The notes beneath the pieces are model-generated. The model made no database searches and was not told the DNA's origin. It worked only from the letters and a program-made list of their open reading frames with translations. A DNA stretch of 64,000 bases from a virus, in the IMG/VR virus record IMGVR_UViG_3300047325_000130, positions 1-64,000 of that record. The stretch is one strand, 5' to 3'. Positions 7,836 to 16,869 of this stretch are shown here, piece by piece (position 1 is the first letter of the stretch; every line of letters starts with the position of its first letter). The translations under genes and the position numbers were made by a program.

Positions 7836-8564
7836 ATGTGTCATATCTTAATTCCGATGGGCGGACTTGGCACCAGATTTTCTGTAGCTGGATACGATAA
7901 ACCAAAACCATTGATAGAATTTCTAGGTAAACCAATGATTCGACATGTTGTTGAAAATCTAGGTTTGCATAATCATTACACTATATGTCTTCAACAATCT
8001 GTTTATGAAATGGATAAACCATTATTTGATTATTTGGCAAAACAAGTAAAAAAGATGGAATATGTTTTTATGAACGGACTTAGTGAAGGTCCGGCATCTA
8101 CTTGTCTACTGGCAAAACATTTAATAGACCACAGACAAATGTTAATAATAGCCAATTGTGACCAAATCATGGAATGGAATCAAACCAGGTTTGAAAAATG
8201 GTTTTATAACAAAGATAATTTTTATACTGGCGCGATTTTTACTTTTCCAAATGATGGTAATCATCTCAGTTATGCAGCTATAAATGAAAAAGGTTTAGTT
8301 ACTAAAACAGCTGAAAAAGAAATTATAAGTAAACATGCTACAACTGGCATATATGTGTTTGACCAAGGGCATGATTTTGTTTGGGCAGCAGAGCAAATGA
8401 TAGCTAAAAATATTCGCGCCCCCAATCGAGAATTTTATGTTGCTCCGGTATATAATGAATTAATCGAATGCGGTTTAAGAATTGCAATATATGATGATAT
8501 AAAACATTATCCGATTGGTACCCCAGTAGATCTACAAGAGTTCATTAAGAAAAATACTTTATGA
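7836..8564 (+). CDS. sugar-phosphate nucleotidyltransferase-like protein
   Basis: A 242-residue GT-A fold nucleotidyltransferase. It begins with the nucleotide-binding signature MGGLGTRF (8-15) followed by KPKPLIEFLGKPM, as in glucose-1-phosphate thymidylyl/uridylyltransferases. A metal-binding-type Asp occurs in IIANCDQIMEW, and a late FDQGHDFVWA segment resembles enzymes that adjust a hexose-1-phosphate. It probably makes an NDP-sugar or a related activated group for capsid, fibre, DNA or host-surface modification; the substrate cannot be read. The ATGA overlap with 8561 ties it to the small-gene cluster. Confidence 0.85.
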   Translation: MCHILIPMGGLGTRFSVAGYDKPKPLIEFLGKPMIRHVVENLGLHNHYTICLQQSVYEMDKPLFDYLAKQVKKMEYVFMNGLSEGPASTCLLAKHLIDHRQMLIIANCDQIMEWNQTRFEKWFYNKDNFYTGAIFTFPNDGNHLSYAAINEKGLVTKTAEKEIISKHATTGIYVFDQGHDFVWAAEQMIAKNIRAPNREFYVAPVYNELIECGLRIAIYDDIKHYPIGTPVDLQEFIKKNTL

Positions 8565-8761
8565 AAATAATACCAACTGTTGGAATGTTTCTAAGTTATA
8601 AATTTGAAGTTATAGAATATGTACAAATTGTTAAAATATCCGACAATCTCTTATATTTTGACGACAACAGCTATCTGCGAATAAATGATTTCAATGATAC
8701 CTATATCGATTATTATGGTGTAACCGAGATAGATGAAATAGAATATAAATTAAGAAAATGA
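8561..8761 (+). CDS. small paralogous protein 1 (IDEIEYKL tail)
   Basis: A 66-residue protein of unknown function, rich in Ile, Tyr and Asp, ending TEIDEIEYKLRK. It is the first of four consecutive small genes, each overlapping the next by the four bases ATGA, showing translational coupling. The shared C-terminal pattern with 8758, 8964, 9293 and the minus-strand gene at 274 suggests duplication followed by strong divergence. Confidence 0.65.
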   Translation: MKIIPTVGMFLSYKFEVIEYVQIVKISDNLLYFDDNSYLRINDFNDTYIDYYGVTEIDEIEYKLRK

Positions 8762-8967
8762 ACATACATACAGCAGATTTTAAATATATAAAATGCAGAC
8801 AATACAACGACGAAATATTTGTTTATGCAATACTTTTACATAATGAATCAGCTGATCGTATAAGAGTTGATTTTCGTACTTGGAACTGGTATGGTCCATT
8901 ATCTAAATTTCTTTCGAGCTTTGAAATCATATATGTCGACGAAGTTGAATACAAATTAGCATTATGA
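8758..8967 (+). CDS. small paralogous protein 2 (VDEVEYKL tail)
   Basis: A 69-residue protein ending YVDEVEYKLAL. Unknown function. Four-base overlaps with both neighbours. Contains FRTWNWYG, an aromatic cluster perhaps in a small beta barrel (SH3-like would fit size and composition, but this is inference). Confidence 0.65.
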   Translation: MNIHTADFKYIKCRQYNDEIFVYAILLHNESADRIRVDFRTWNWYGPLSKFLSSFEIIYVDEVEYKLAL

Positions 8968-9296
8968 GCTCAGATTTAGGTCGTGTTTTAGAAGAGCTTT
9001 GGATAATATTTGATTCTTACAAAGATAGTAGTGAGAAGGGTATGGTTAAATTAACAGATTTACTGCCCGGTCAATTCTTTAAAGTTTCATCCCTGTTTGG
9101 TAAGGTATTAAAAGTTGATACTCAAATTGAGAAAGCGCCGCTCAATAACACAATATTTATAACTTTTGAATTGTATTTTCGTAATAATTGGGTACTTCAT
9201 ACAATTAATTTGAAATATTTTTCAAATAATGATTTAGAAAAGAATATTTTTCAGATAATTGATGATGAAATGCAATTTAGGTTAATGATACAATGA
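8964..9296 (+). CDS. small paralogous protein 3 (IDDEMQFRL tail)
   Basis: A 110-residue protein with a family-like C-terminal core (LLPGQFFKVSSLFGKVLKVD then IIDDEMQFRL) preceded by about 40 extra residues. The LxPGQFFKV phrase compares with EDLVQGDYIRI in the next gene, supporting a common beta-barrel-like core. Unknown function; coupled to its neighbours by ATGA overlaps. Confidence 0.65.
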   Translation: MSSDLGRVLEELWIIFDSYKDSSEKGMVKLTDLLPGQFFKVSSLFGKVLKVDTQIEKAPLNNTIFITFELYFRNNWVLHTINLKYFSNNDLEKNIFQIIDDEMQFRLMIQ

Positions 9297-9526
9297 CACC
9301 AGAAGACCTGGTACAGGGAGATTATATCAGAATTAACTCCGGAGCATATGAAGGTGTTGGAATTTTTTATGCTAATACTTATGATTATGAGTTAGGTTTA
9401 TGTGCGCTAATCAAGGTATACAATAGAAGACATAATGGTTCATTAACATATTTTCCATATCACGAAAATTATACAGACTCGATGGAAGTAATAGACGAAA
9501 TGATGTTTTTGATGTTAAAATACTAA
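9293..9526 (+). CDS. small paralogous protein 4 (IDEMMFLML tail)
   Basis: A 77-residue protein; starts MTPEDLVQGDYIRINSGAYE and ends EVIDEMMFLMLKY. Last of the four coupled small paralogues. The D-L-x-x-G-D-Y-I/V-R-I pattern looks like the start of a small SH3/KOW-like barrel, but no family can be named. Confidence 0.62.
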   Translation: MTPEDLVQGDYIRINSGAYEGVGIFYANTYDYELGLCALIKVYNRRHNGSLTYFPYHENYTDSMEVIDEMMFLMLKY

Positions 9527-9534
9527 TCATTAAC

Positions 9535-9542
9535 AATAAATA
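9535..9542 (+). promoter_or_regulatory. T4-like late promoter box (AATAAATA)
   Basis: AATAAATA 24 bases before the ATG of the gene at 9567, which has its own ribosome-binding site (CCAGGAGAA). It separates the small-paralogue operon from the next pair of genes. Confidence 0.45.
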
Positions 9543-9566
9543 CTTTTAGCCGACCAGGAGAATGTA

Positions 9567-9755
9567 ATGGCAAAAGTAATTGAACAAACCGTAGTAATTA
9601 AATTTAGCCGAATGGTTAAAAACAATAACGATGCTGACACTGTTTTAACAAACGAAGTATTAGCGACATTGCTAGAATCAATACCGGAATTATGCGAGCA
9701 AATTGTAGATGATTCGGCAGTAGTAGTAGAACTTGATTTTGATCCAGCAGAGTAA
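9567..9755 (+). CDS. small acidic hypothetical protein
   Basis: A 62-residue acidic protein (pattern VVIKFSRMVKN, then ESIPELCEQIVDDSAVVVELDF). Strong AGGAGAA ribosome-binding site about 7 bases upstream. Its stop overlaps the next start as TAATG. No family recognised; it reads like a small alpha/beta protein present in one copy per late operon. Confidence 0.65.
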   Translation: MAKVIEQTVVIKFSRMVKNNNDADTVLTNEVLATLLESIPELCEQIVDDSAVVVELDFDPAE

Positions 9756-9925
9756 TGTCTAAGTTTCAAATATTTGTTTATATATGCAGATACAAATGGT
9801 ATTTGTTCACTCATGTACCTGAAATGAGTCTGATACAAGCAATTCGATATTCTACACCTTTTATAGAATATATGGGAGATCCAATAGACGATGCTAAGTC
9901 TGAAATGTCTTATATGGAACCGTAA
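9755..9925 (+). CDS. small hypothetical protein, 56 residues
   Basis: A frame starting at the ATG of TAATG and ending five bases before the convergent gene at 9930. The product begins MSKFQIFVYICRYKWYLF, is aromatic-rich at the start and acidic at the end (YMGDPIDDAKSEMSYMEP). Unknown function. Supported by coupling to 9567 and by filling the space exactly. Confidence 0.55.
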   Translation: MSKFQIFVYICRYKWYLFTHVPEMSLIQAIRYSTPFIEYMGDPIDDAKSEMSYMEP

Positions 9926-9929
9926 TCAG

Positions 9930-10493
9930 TTAACGACTATTCATATCTGCAACCGGATCAGTAAGAACAACTGTTTTACCGTTACGTAGCATAAAATTAT
10001 GATTATTAAAATCTAAAACTATTCCGCCGCCAACTAAATTTTCATCTATATCTATAATAGTCTTTGTTAGATTTTCGTATGGAGCTATTTGTTTTTGAAG
10101 TTCGGGAGTCAACTCCTTGCCCTGCGTATAATAACCTAACCATACATGTATAATATCCGCTAATTCATTTGTCGGCATTGGTTCTAATTTCTCAATTGGA
10201 ATCATAAAGAATTTATCTTTGCCTTTTCCAAACCAACGAATTTTACTCATTTTTGGTAAATGAGGATTTTTACCATTTTTTGATTCTACATATTTTACAA
10301 ATGTCAAATAAGCAATATCAATCGGTGGCGTATTAATTTTTAATACATAATTGTCGCCCTGCCTACAAAATACATCAGAATGTTTGCCATGTCCTATTCG
10401 TGAGAATCCATATCTTTTAAGCATTTCTTTTAATGCATTAGAGTTTCCAACTTCTGATATTTCGACCGATTCGAATAAATTAGATAATTTCAT
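9930..10493 (-). CDS. protein kinase-fold phage protein
   Basis: A 187-residue protein with an abbreviated kinase-like pattern. A glycine-rich loop (RIGHGKHSDVF, near 31-41) is followed by a VAIK-like YVLKI with candidate ATP-binding Lys, and late in the chain LDFNNHNFML then VVLTDPVA. The latter resembles the catalytic-loop D-x-x-x-x-N and DFG-like D-P segments of aminoglycoside-kinase-like folds. It begins MKLSNLFE, a start also seen in variant form at 63250 (MRISDLTE), which I associate with virion-type proteins of T4-like environmental phages. A perfect late promoter box lies only five bases before the ATG. Confidence 0.6.
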   Translation of the reverse strand: MKLSNLFESVEISEVGNSNALKEMLKRYGFSRIGHGKHSDVFCRQGDNYVLKINTPPIDIAYLTFVKYVESKNGKNPHLPKMSKIRWFGKGKDKFFMIPIEKLEPMPTNELADIIHVWLGYYTQGKELTPELQKQIAPYENLTKTIIDIDENLVGGGIVLDFNNHNFMLRNGKTVVLTDPVADMNSR

Positions 10494-10498
10494 ATCAG

Positions 10499-10506
10499 TA
10501 TTTATA
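10499..10506 (-). promoter_or_regulatory. T4 late promoter consensus TATAAATA
   Basis: An exact minus-strand TATAAATA ending five bases before the ATG at 10493. With T4 spacing, transcription would start at about the start codon itself, implying a leaderless message. Confidence 0.55.
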
Positions 10507-10518
10507 GAAACCTTACCT

Positions 10519-10526
10519 ACTAAATA
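10519..10526 (+). promoter_or_regulatory. late promoter-like box (ACTAAATA) before the first fibre gene
   Basis: ACTAAATA lies 25 bases before the ATG at 10551, with an AAGGCAG ribosome-binding site between. The CTAAATA form recurs before the fibre genes at 13205, 16870 and 25533. Confidence 0.5.
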
Positions 10527-10550
10527 GTGTACAATTTTAAGGCAGTTTTT

Positions 10551-11561
10551 ATGTTTAGTGTTGAATTACTTTCAAGTTCGAATGAAAAAATAAATGTTAC
10601 CGGGGCTCCTACTCGCGGTCCCGGATATTCATCAACTATAGGCAATAGTGGTACAGTCTCAATTAGCTTAGCAGATTTTACTGGTAGAATCTACATAGAA
10701 GGAAGTTTAGCAACAGATCCAAAATGGGATGACTGGTTTAGCATCCCCTTAACTGCACAAACAGATTATGTGCAATTCCCCCAAATACCGTTTGCACCAA
10801 CTAGCGGTAATTTAGGAGATAGTGGCAATTATGCTTATACATTTGCTGGTAATTTCGTTTGGATTCGAGCAAGAGTAGATAGAACTTATCTTAATCCTCC
10901 TCCCGGTAACACTGATTATGTCGGAGCGGTAATAAAGATACTTTTAAATTTTGGTGCAGTTAGTGGAACAAGTGCCGTAACATCCGGAGGTACACCCCCA
11001 GGTCCCGGCTTACCTTGGCCACAAGGGCCTAATTGGGCACAATTTGCAAATGATCCGTACGGAAATCAAATTTTGGGAATTACAGGTCCGACTGGGCCGA
11101 TGGCTATTAGTATTATTGGTCCAACTGGTCCGGCTGGCGGCGATGGACCTGCAGGCCCAGCTGGCGGTCCGACTGGACCAACAGGGTCAGGTTTCACTGG
11201 ACCTACCGGCGGCATTGGACCAACAGGTCCGAGTGCATACGGATATCAATTTACATTTACCGTAAATTTTGATATTACTGGAAGTGTTTCATCAGTTGCA
11301 AATTTACCAAATGGATGGGAAGCAACTATACCAACAGCCAGTACTTTACATATAACCGGTGTCACCGGGACGCCAAAACTTTTAGTATCATGGGGCCAGG
11401 CGCAAGTAAACGGTACCATTTATCAAAGTAGAGCAACGAATTCAATATTTTATGCTGCATATGATACAACTGTTCCTGGACAATTTATAATTTATGGGTT
11501 ATCCCCTAATAATGTCGGAACGGTTAACAGCGGTCAGTCTTTACTAACCGTGTCATTTTAA
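10551..11561 (+). CDS. collagen-like tail fibre protein
   Basis: A 336-residue structural protein. An N-terminal domain of about 150 residues (FSVELLSSSNEKINVTGAPT; GRIYIEGSLATDP) is followed by a short collagen-like stretch of Gly-Pro-Thr triplets (about 179-232), then a C-terminal beta-rich domain with YQFTFTVNFDITGSV. I start at the ATG at 10551, which has AAGGCAG upstream, rather than at an in-frame GTG at 10527. First gene of the fibre cluster. Probably an attachment or bushing component of the adhesin assembly. Confidence 0.75.
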   Translation: MFSVELLSSSNEKINVTGAPTRGPGYSSTIGNSGTVSISLADFTGRIYIEGSLATDPKWDDWFSIPLTAQTDYVQFPQIPFAPTSGNLGDSGNYAYTFAGNFVWIRARVDRTYLNPPPGNTDYVGAVIKILLNFGAVSGTSAVTSGGTPPGPGLPWPQGPNWAQFANDPYGNQILGITGPTGPMAISIIGPTGPAGGDGPAGPAGGPTGPTGSGFTGPTGGIGPTGPSAYGYQFTFTVNFDITGSVSSVANLPNGWEATIPTASTLHITGVTGTPKLLVSWGQAQVNGTIYQSRATNSIFYAAYDTTVPGQFIIYGLSPNNVGTVNSGQSLLTVSF

Positions 11562-11571
11562 GGAAACTTAG

Positions 11572-13146
11572 TTGAGCTTAATACCACTAGTTCCCAAAAG
11601 TTTATTTGTTAGCGTTACAAATATTTCAGTTCATAGTCTATGGAATGATCCTTCAAATCCAAATGATCCTTGGAAAAATTATCCATATCAATGGCAAGTT
11701 AATTTCTCAGTAACACCCCAGTCGCATAGTGATCCAAACAGCCCAAGACCGTATACCTATAATGGTCTTGATATAAACATAGGAGACTGGTTGGTATTTA
11801 CAGCTGACTCTAAATCCGTACAAGTTATTAGTTTTATATCACAAACCGATAGTGAAATTATCGCAATAGTAGAAGATGTTGATAGATATAATTTATATAA
11901 TGACTCTACACAAACCGGTGTAGGCATCGGTTATGTAAGTCAAAATAATTTAGTTATATCGACTGGTCCTGATGGTTTACCTATATTCTCTATACTACCA
12001 GATTACAGTGTTCCTTTTAATCTTATTAGCGACATAACTAATAGATTTATATTTCACAATTCAGTCACCGAATATGTTCCTGTATATCAACAAGATAATA
12101 TATTAGAAGTTGGACAACCATTAGGTCTTAATGCAAATGGATATTTTCCATCAGTTGCTGATACATCTGCATCAGACAGTGTCGTAATAGGTTTTGTTAG
12201 TACAACAAATCAACCCGGGAGTGGTTGGTTTACTTACAGGCCAATTGGTAGATACGTACAAAATATTTCACCTAACTTGCCAGGTGATCCGGGTGATGTA
12301 ATTTATCTAAGCACAATACCAGGGGAGCTAACTGCAACTCAACCAGAGTATGTTAATACAGCAGCCGTTTACATAAAAATAAACAATACCACAGGAATTA
12401 TGATTACTGGCACTGGATCCGGCAGTGGAGGTTTAGGTCCCACCGGACCAATTGGCCCTACTGGGGTACAAGGTCCTACAGGCGTTCCGGGTACTGCAAC
12501 CAATACCGGTGCAACCGGACCCACAGGTATTCAAGGCATAGTAGGTGATACTGGGCCAACCGGTATTGCTGGTGCAACAGGAGTTACAGGACCAACTGGT
12601 ATACAAGGTATTATCGGATATACTGGACCAACAGGCATGCAAGGGGCGACCGGAGTTACCGGGCCAACCGGTACTATAACCGTCAATGATCCTGCCGGAA
12701 GTATACAATTTAATAATGGTAATGACACACTAAACGGTACAAGTAATTTTGTATGGGATAATGTTAATAATCGAATGGGTATTAACAATCCAACTCCTTT
12801 ATCATCAATTCAGATTGAAGATGCTGGTATCGAAGCAACAACAGTATATTCAGCTACAACTTCTCAGATAATTGTAGATCAATTTCCGGTACCGTCATAT
12901 AGATCGGCGCATTATATGGTGCAAATAGTAGATCAATCAAATAGCTATTATCAAGTAAGTCAAATTTCAGTTATACATGATGGTGTTACAGTATTTTTAA
13001 ATGAATATAACGTTTTATCAACAACACCCAATAAGTTAGGACAATTTGACTCAAATATTAATATGGGCAATGTTCAACTATTATTTACTTCTATATCAAC
13101 CGATACAATGAAGCTATCGGTTATACGTTCTACTATAGCACCGTAA
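11572..13146 (+). CDS. tail fibre protein with collagen-like repeat, TTG start
   Basis: A 524-residue structural protein starting at TTG with AAGGAAA upstream. The N-terminal 285 residues are beta-rich, including a lipase-independent carbohydrate-like segment of unknown family. A Gly-Pro-Thr collagen-like region spans about 287-370, followed by a [21 protein letters not shown] segment in two short pieces typical of fibre shafts. The last 100 residues ([28 protein letters not shown]) match the C-terminus of the 13205 protein, so both carry the same terminal knob or trimerisation domain. Confidence 0.75.
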   Translation: MSLIPLVPKSLFVSVTNISVHSLWNDPSNPNDPWKNYPYQWQVNFSVTPQSHSDPNSPRPYTYNGLDINIGDWLVFTADSKSVQVISFISQTDSEIIAIVEDVDRYNLYNDSTQTGVGIGYVSQNNLVISTGPDGLPIFSILPDYSVPFNLISDITNRFIFHNSVTEYVPVYQQDNILEVGQPLGLNANGYFPSVADTSASDSVVIGFVSTTNQPGSGWFTYRPIGRYVQNISPNLPGDPGDVIYLSTIPGELTATQPEYVNTAAVYIKINNTTGIMITGTGSGSGGLGPTGPIGPTGVQGPTGVPGTATNTGATGPTGIQGIVGDTGPTGIAGATGVTGPTGIQGIIGYTGPTGMQGATGVTGPTGTITVNDPAGSIQFNNGNDTLNGTSNFVWDNVNNRMGINNPTPLSSIQIEDAGIEATTVYSATTSQIIVDQFPVPSYRSAHYMVQIVDQSNSYYQVSQISVIHDGVTVFLNEYNVLSTTPNKLGQFDSNINMGNVQLLFTSISTDTMKLSVIRSTIAP

Positions 13147-13157
13147 ATATTATTTAC

Positions 13158-13165
13158 GCTAAATA
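13158..13165 (+). promoter_or_regulatory. late promoter-like box (GCTAAATA)
   Basis: GCTAAATA 40 bases before the ATG at 13205; identical to the box before 16870. Confidence 0.5.
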
Positions 13166-13204
13166 CTTAGCGTATAGTAAAAAATAACAAGGTGTTTGAA
13201 ATAC

Positions 13205-15979
13205 ATGGCAACTAATATTGATTTTATTTTAAAACAAGGCCTGCAAGTTACTAATGCAGTAACCGTAGGATCTTATGTAGGATCATATGTTGCTCCTGCA
13301 AATAGTATGATTATTAGTGGATCAGTTGCTATTGGCACACCGACTGCTACAAACTTATTAACAGTTGCAAACGGAAATATTCAGGTTTCGACAGTTGGTT
13401 TTGGTTTAATATTCCCTGATGGTACAAGACAAACTACCGCAGCTACCGGGACGGCAGCACAGGGAACAGTAGGTTCTATTCAGGTTACTAATGGTACAGG
13501 ATCGTTCCAAGGCAATAGTAATTTTGTTTTTGACTCAAATAACGTAAGTGTAGGTATAGGCACAACGTTACCTGTTAATAATGGGTTAACGGTTATAAAT
13601 GCAAACAATCCTGCACTTTTTAGCACTAAAGCAGCTGGTGCAGATAATCAGATCATAGTTGGTAATAGTAGCACTGTTGGGACAGTTCTTGGATATTCTA
13701 CCAGCGGCTATTCATATATAAGAAATACCGGTTCAACATACGGTCTTATAATTGGACCGACTGGTAATATAGGAGTTTCATCTACCCTTGTATCAACATC
13801 AACTACCACAGGCGCATTAACAGTTGCCGGCGGTGTTGGTATTGCAGGAGCATTATATGTAGGCGGTATTTCTAATTTACCTACAATTGTTTCAACAGGC
13901 AGTTCATCACTTGGCGCAGTTACTATAACAGGTCAGTTAAGTAACGCTGGCAATACTTATACCAACGCTCTTTATTCTAATACACTTATAAGTGGTGCTT
14001 CGGTTGTTTCATCAGGTGTCATAACTGGTTCATCGATTGTAAGTAATACATCAGTCACCGGTGCTAATTTAATAGCAACAAGCGGTATTACCACACCTAC
14101 CTTAAGTGCGACTGGTACCATAACTGCAAATTCATTGGTAAGTAATACCGCAGTAACATCACAAACTGGTCAGTTTAATGCTACAACTGCTGCAACCAAT
14201 ACTACTTCTGGTGCATTACAGGTAGTAGGCGGTGCTGGCATTGGCGGTTCATTATATGTAGGCGGCAATTCACAATTCAATGGTAATTTAAGCGTACTTG
14301 GTAATTTACTGGTAAGTGGCAATTCAGTCGTCATCAATACAACTTCGTTGGCAGTTACGGATCCTGTAATTCAAGTAGGTGTTGGTTCAAATGATAGCAT
14401 CTTAACAGTTGATGATGGTCACGATCGCGGTATACTTATTAATTACTTCAATACAACTGCAATTAACGGCGAGTCGCAAGGCGATAATAATGCTTTCTTT
14501 GGTAGACAAGATTCAACCGGTAAACTAGTTTATCTTACTAACGTTTCACCTGGTACAACTAACGTAGCCAATCCTTTCCAAAGCGGTACAACTGTTTGGG
14601 GCGCTGCAGAATTTGGAAGTTTAACGTTAGCTAATGCTGCACCAAGTACAAGCACTGGTACAGGTGCATTAATTGTTACTGGTGGTGCTGGTATTGGCGG
14701 AAATGTATATATTGGCGGCACATTAAATGCAGGCGCAGCAACATTTACAACATTATCAAGCGGCGGCGCTATTACTGCACCTGCATTTATATCAACTGGT
14801 ACATCAACTTTTGCTAATATCGTAAGTAATTCTGGTATTACAACTGGTACATTAAGTGCATCTGGTACAATAACTGGTGCAACACTTGTAAGTAACGGAT
14901 CAGTAACTGGTACACAATTAATTTCATCCGGTGCAATAAACGGGGCCACCTTACAAACTACTGGTACAGCTACAGTCAATGCATTGGTTAGTAACTCATC
15001 TATTAGCGGTACATCACTTTCAATAAATGGTGGCATAGTTGGCACAACAATTAGTACAAGTGGTGCAGCATATCATAGTTCAATTGTAAGTAATTCATCA
15101 ATCAATACGGTTACGTTGATTGCATCTGGTGCAATAACAGGTTCTTCAATTGTAAGTAATTCATCTATCAATACGGTTACGTTGATTGCATCTGGTGCAA
15201 TAACAGGTTCTTCAATTGTAAGTAATTCATCTATCAATGGTGCTACTTTACAAACCACTGGTACAGCTACGGTTAATGCATTGGTAAGTAATGGTTCGAT
15301 AACTGGTACAACATTGCAAACTTCTGGTGCTGCAATTGTCAATAGTTTAGCATCAAACGGTGCAGTAAGTGGTAGCTCGTTATCTACAACAGGTGCGATA
15401 AATGGAGGAACATTACAAACTTCCGGTACAGCTACAGTTAATGCATTGGTTAGTAATACATCTATTACCGCAGCAAGCTTTAATACTGGTACATCGCAAG
15501 TTTCAGGAACAGAAACTGTTAATGCATTAATAGCCAATACTACTATAACAGCAAACAACGTAACGGTTGGCTCTGGAGGTTTAAGTGTAAGCGGACCGGT
15601 CGTTGGTAACGGTTATACCCAAACCGGTAACACATTTACAACAAGCAGTGGTGCAGTGGTAACGGTAGATAGTTGGTTAACGAATCAGTTTAGAACTGTT
15701 CAATATATTGCGCAAGTAACTGATAATACAAGTGGTTCTAATTTGTTTTATAGCACACAATTTATGATTATTCATGATGGTCCGAGCAACCCAGCTACAT
15801 ATATTGCCACAAACGTGTTCAAAACTGAGTATAATATTATGTACTCGGGCGGTGCACAGAATGTTGGAAGTTTTGATGCAACGTTAACAGGCGGCGGAAC
15901 AGTTGTATCAGTAACCTTTACACCATCATCTGCTACTAATAAAACAATACGTGTTGCTAGAACTTGCTTGCCGGTGTAA
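13205..15979 (+). CDS. long repetitive tail fibre protein
   Basis: A 924-residue fibre. I start at the ATG at 13205 with AAGGTG upstream, not at an in-frame TTG at 13196. The N-terminus (NIDFILKQGLQVTNAVTVGS) matches that of the 16870 protein, suggesting the same docking site. LIFPDGTRQTTAATG is shared with the giant fibre at 25533. Residues about 250-800 are degenerate 22-24-residue repeats (pattern SNSSI-x-x-x-T-L-x-x-S/T-G-A-I-x-G) consistent with a triple beta-helical shaft. The last 100 residues share the IHDG-type knob with 11572. No enzymatic motif. Confidence 0.8.
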   Translation: MATNIDFILKQGLQVTNAVTVGSYVGSYVAPANSMIISGSVAIGTPTATNLLTVANGNIQVSTVGFGLIFPDGTRQTTAATGTAAQGTVGSIQVTNGTGSFQGNSNFVFDSNNVSVGIGTTLPVNNGLTVINANNPALFSTKAAGADNQIIVGNSSTVGTVLGYSTSGYSYIRNTGSTYGLIIGPTGNIGVSSTLVSTSTTTGALTVAGGVGIAGALYVGGISNLPTIVSTGSSSLGAVTITGQLSNAGNTYTNALYSNTLISGASVVSSGVITGSSIVSNTSVTGANLIATSGITTPTLSATGTITANSLVSNTAVTSQTGQFNATTAATNTTSGALQVVGGAGIGGSLYVGGNSQFNGNLSVLGNLLVSGNSVVINTTSLAVTDPVIQVGVGSNDSILTVDDGHDRGILINYFNTTAINGESQGDNNAFFGRQDSTGKLVYLTNVSPGTTNVANPFQSGTTVWGAAEFGSLTLANAAPSTSTGTGALIVTGGAGIGGNVYIGGTLNAGAATFTTLSSGGAITAPAFISTGTSTFANIVSNSGITTGTLSASGTITGATLVSNGSVTGTQLISSGAINGATLQTTGTATVNALVSNSSISGTSLSINGGIVGTTISTSGAAYHSSIVSNSSINTVTLIASGAITGSSIVSNSSINTVTLIASGAITGSSIVSNSSINGATLQTTGTATVNALVSNGSITGTTLQTSGAAIVNSLASNGAVSGSSLSTTGAINGGTLQTSGTATVNALVSNTSITAASFNTGTSQVSGTETVNALIANTTITANNVTVGSGGLSVSGPVVGNGYTQTGNTFTTSSGAVVTVDSWLTNQFRTVQYIAQVTDNTSGSNLFYSTQFMIIHDGPSNPATYIATNVFKTEYNIMYSGGAQNVGSFDATLTGGGTVVSVTFTPSSATNKTIRVARTCLPV
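15079..15238 (+). repeat. 66-bp near-perfect tandem repeat in the fibre gene
   Basis: Units start at 15079, 15145 and 15211 (66-bp period, 22 residues). The first two differ at one visible base and the third breaks off after 28 bases. Such identity within an otherwise diverged repeat region points to recent unit duplication by slippage or unequal recombination. Confidence 0.85.
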
Positions 15980-15982
15980 ACA

Positions 15983-16753
15983 TTAGAGAACCATATTCTC
16001 TATAGCCATAACAAACTTTTGCAAATCAATTGCATAGAATCCGCTTGAATTCAAATTGTTAATTTCGATGACCTTATATTCGTCATTTTGTAGATCTGCA
16101 ATGTCAATCACAAATCCTCGGGCCGGACACCAAATATCAATCATTTTTTGCGCAAATGCAATCGCACCATCATCTACTAGAGCTTGATAATTTTGATTTA
16201 AAGCTCTGGCATATCTTTTGCCGTACTGAGACTGTCCAACAATCTTACCATCTACCACAAAAAATCTAAATTCTTTAGAGATGTTTTTGGGTGATGCATA
16301 AGAAACCATTGTATCAGCAGTTAAGCTACCATACGTTTCGCCAAGATTAATAACACGATGCCGCCATTCATCAAAATCATTATAGTCAAATACCGTTCCG
16401 TTGAAAGATTTTGTATCTTCGCAAGGACGAATAAACAAGGTATCCCAATGTTTATCTACCTCTGAGAATTTACAAACTTTAGAATCATAGTTCAAAAGAT
16501 GATCACCGTAATGCTTTAACCAAATTCTATAGTCGTGATTTTCATTCATAAAGGATCCGGGATACCATCCTCGTTGTTTAGCAATTTTTGCTAATGTAAT
16601 CGAACCGCAAACCATAATTGGATTTGTTGGTTCGATATGTGGAATAGTTGGTGGTAAGTCAGCAGAGAAAGGGACTACTTTTACAACTATATATGGTATT
16701 TGAAATTTATCTAATGTATCAACAAGAGCACAATAGCCTTCTTTGTTGAACAA
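15983..16753 (-). CDS. ATP-grasp protein, R2K clade
   Basis: An ATP-grasp ligase-like protein. FIRPCEDTKSFNGTVF, EFRFFVVDGKIVGQSQY and the late FVIDIADLQNDEYKVIEINN give the ATP- and metal-binding pattern of the R2K clade (Arg and two Lys). Members of this clade are common in phages and conflict-type loci and are proposed to form amide bonds on peptides or proteins. It is the only minus-strand gene in the fibre cluster, so fibre or host-surface modification is a plausible inference. The first usual start is TTG at 16753, but the frame is open upstream and encodes WIIQDN, which looks family-like, without an ATG. The true start is therefore unclear. Confidence 0.82.
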   Translation of the reverse strand: MFNKEGYCALVDTLDKFQIPYIVVKVVPFSADLPPTIPHIEPTNPIMVCGSITLAKIAKQRGWYPGSFMNENHDYRIWLKHYGDHLLNYDSKVCKFSEVDKHWDTLFIRPCEDTKSFNGTVFDYNDFDEWRHRVINLGETYGSLTADTMVSYASPKNISKEFRFFVVDGKIVGQSQYGKRYARALNQNYQALVDDGAIAFAQKMIDIWCPARGFVIDIADLQNDEYKVIEINNLNSSGFYAIDLQKFVMAIENMVL

Positions 16754-16785
16754 ATTATCTTGAATGATCCAATGTATGACATTAT

Positions 16786-16812
16786 TATAATCAAAGTTTG
16801 AATTTTGTCAAT
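16786..16812 (-). promoter_or_regulatory. sigma70-like promoter of the ATP-grasp gene
   Basis: A minus-strand consensus -35 TTGACA (16812-16807) and -10 TATAAT (16791-16786) with a 15-base spacer. It faces away from the late-type box at 16823 serving the next fibre gene, so the ATP-grasp gene may be expressed early while its neighbours are late. Confidence 0.55.
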
Positions 16813-16822
16813 TCAATTTCTG

Positions 16823-16830
16823 CTAAATAT
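16823..16830 (+). promoter_or_regulatory. late promoter-like box (GCTAAATA)
   Basis: GCTAAATA 40 bases upstream of the ATG at 16870, the same word and spacing as before 13205. Confidence 0.5.
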
Positions 16831-16869
16831 AGATACTTAATAATAAGCCAATAGCGGAAAGGGAAGTGA

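Noticed and set aside
10527-10550. GTG start eight codons upstream for the first fibre gene
   Set aside because: The ATG at 10551 has the ribosome-binding site and the late box would overlap the GTG start.
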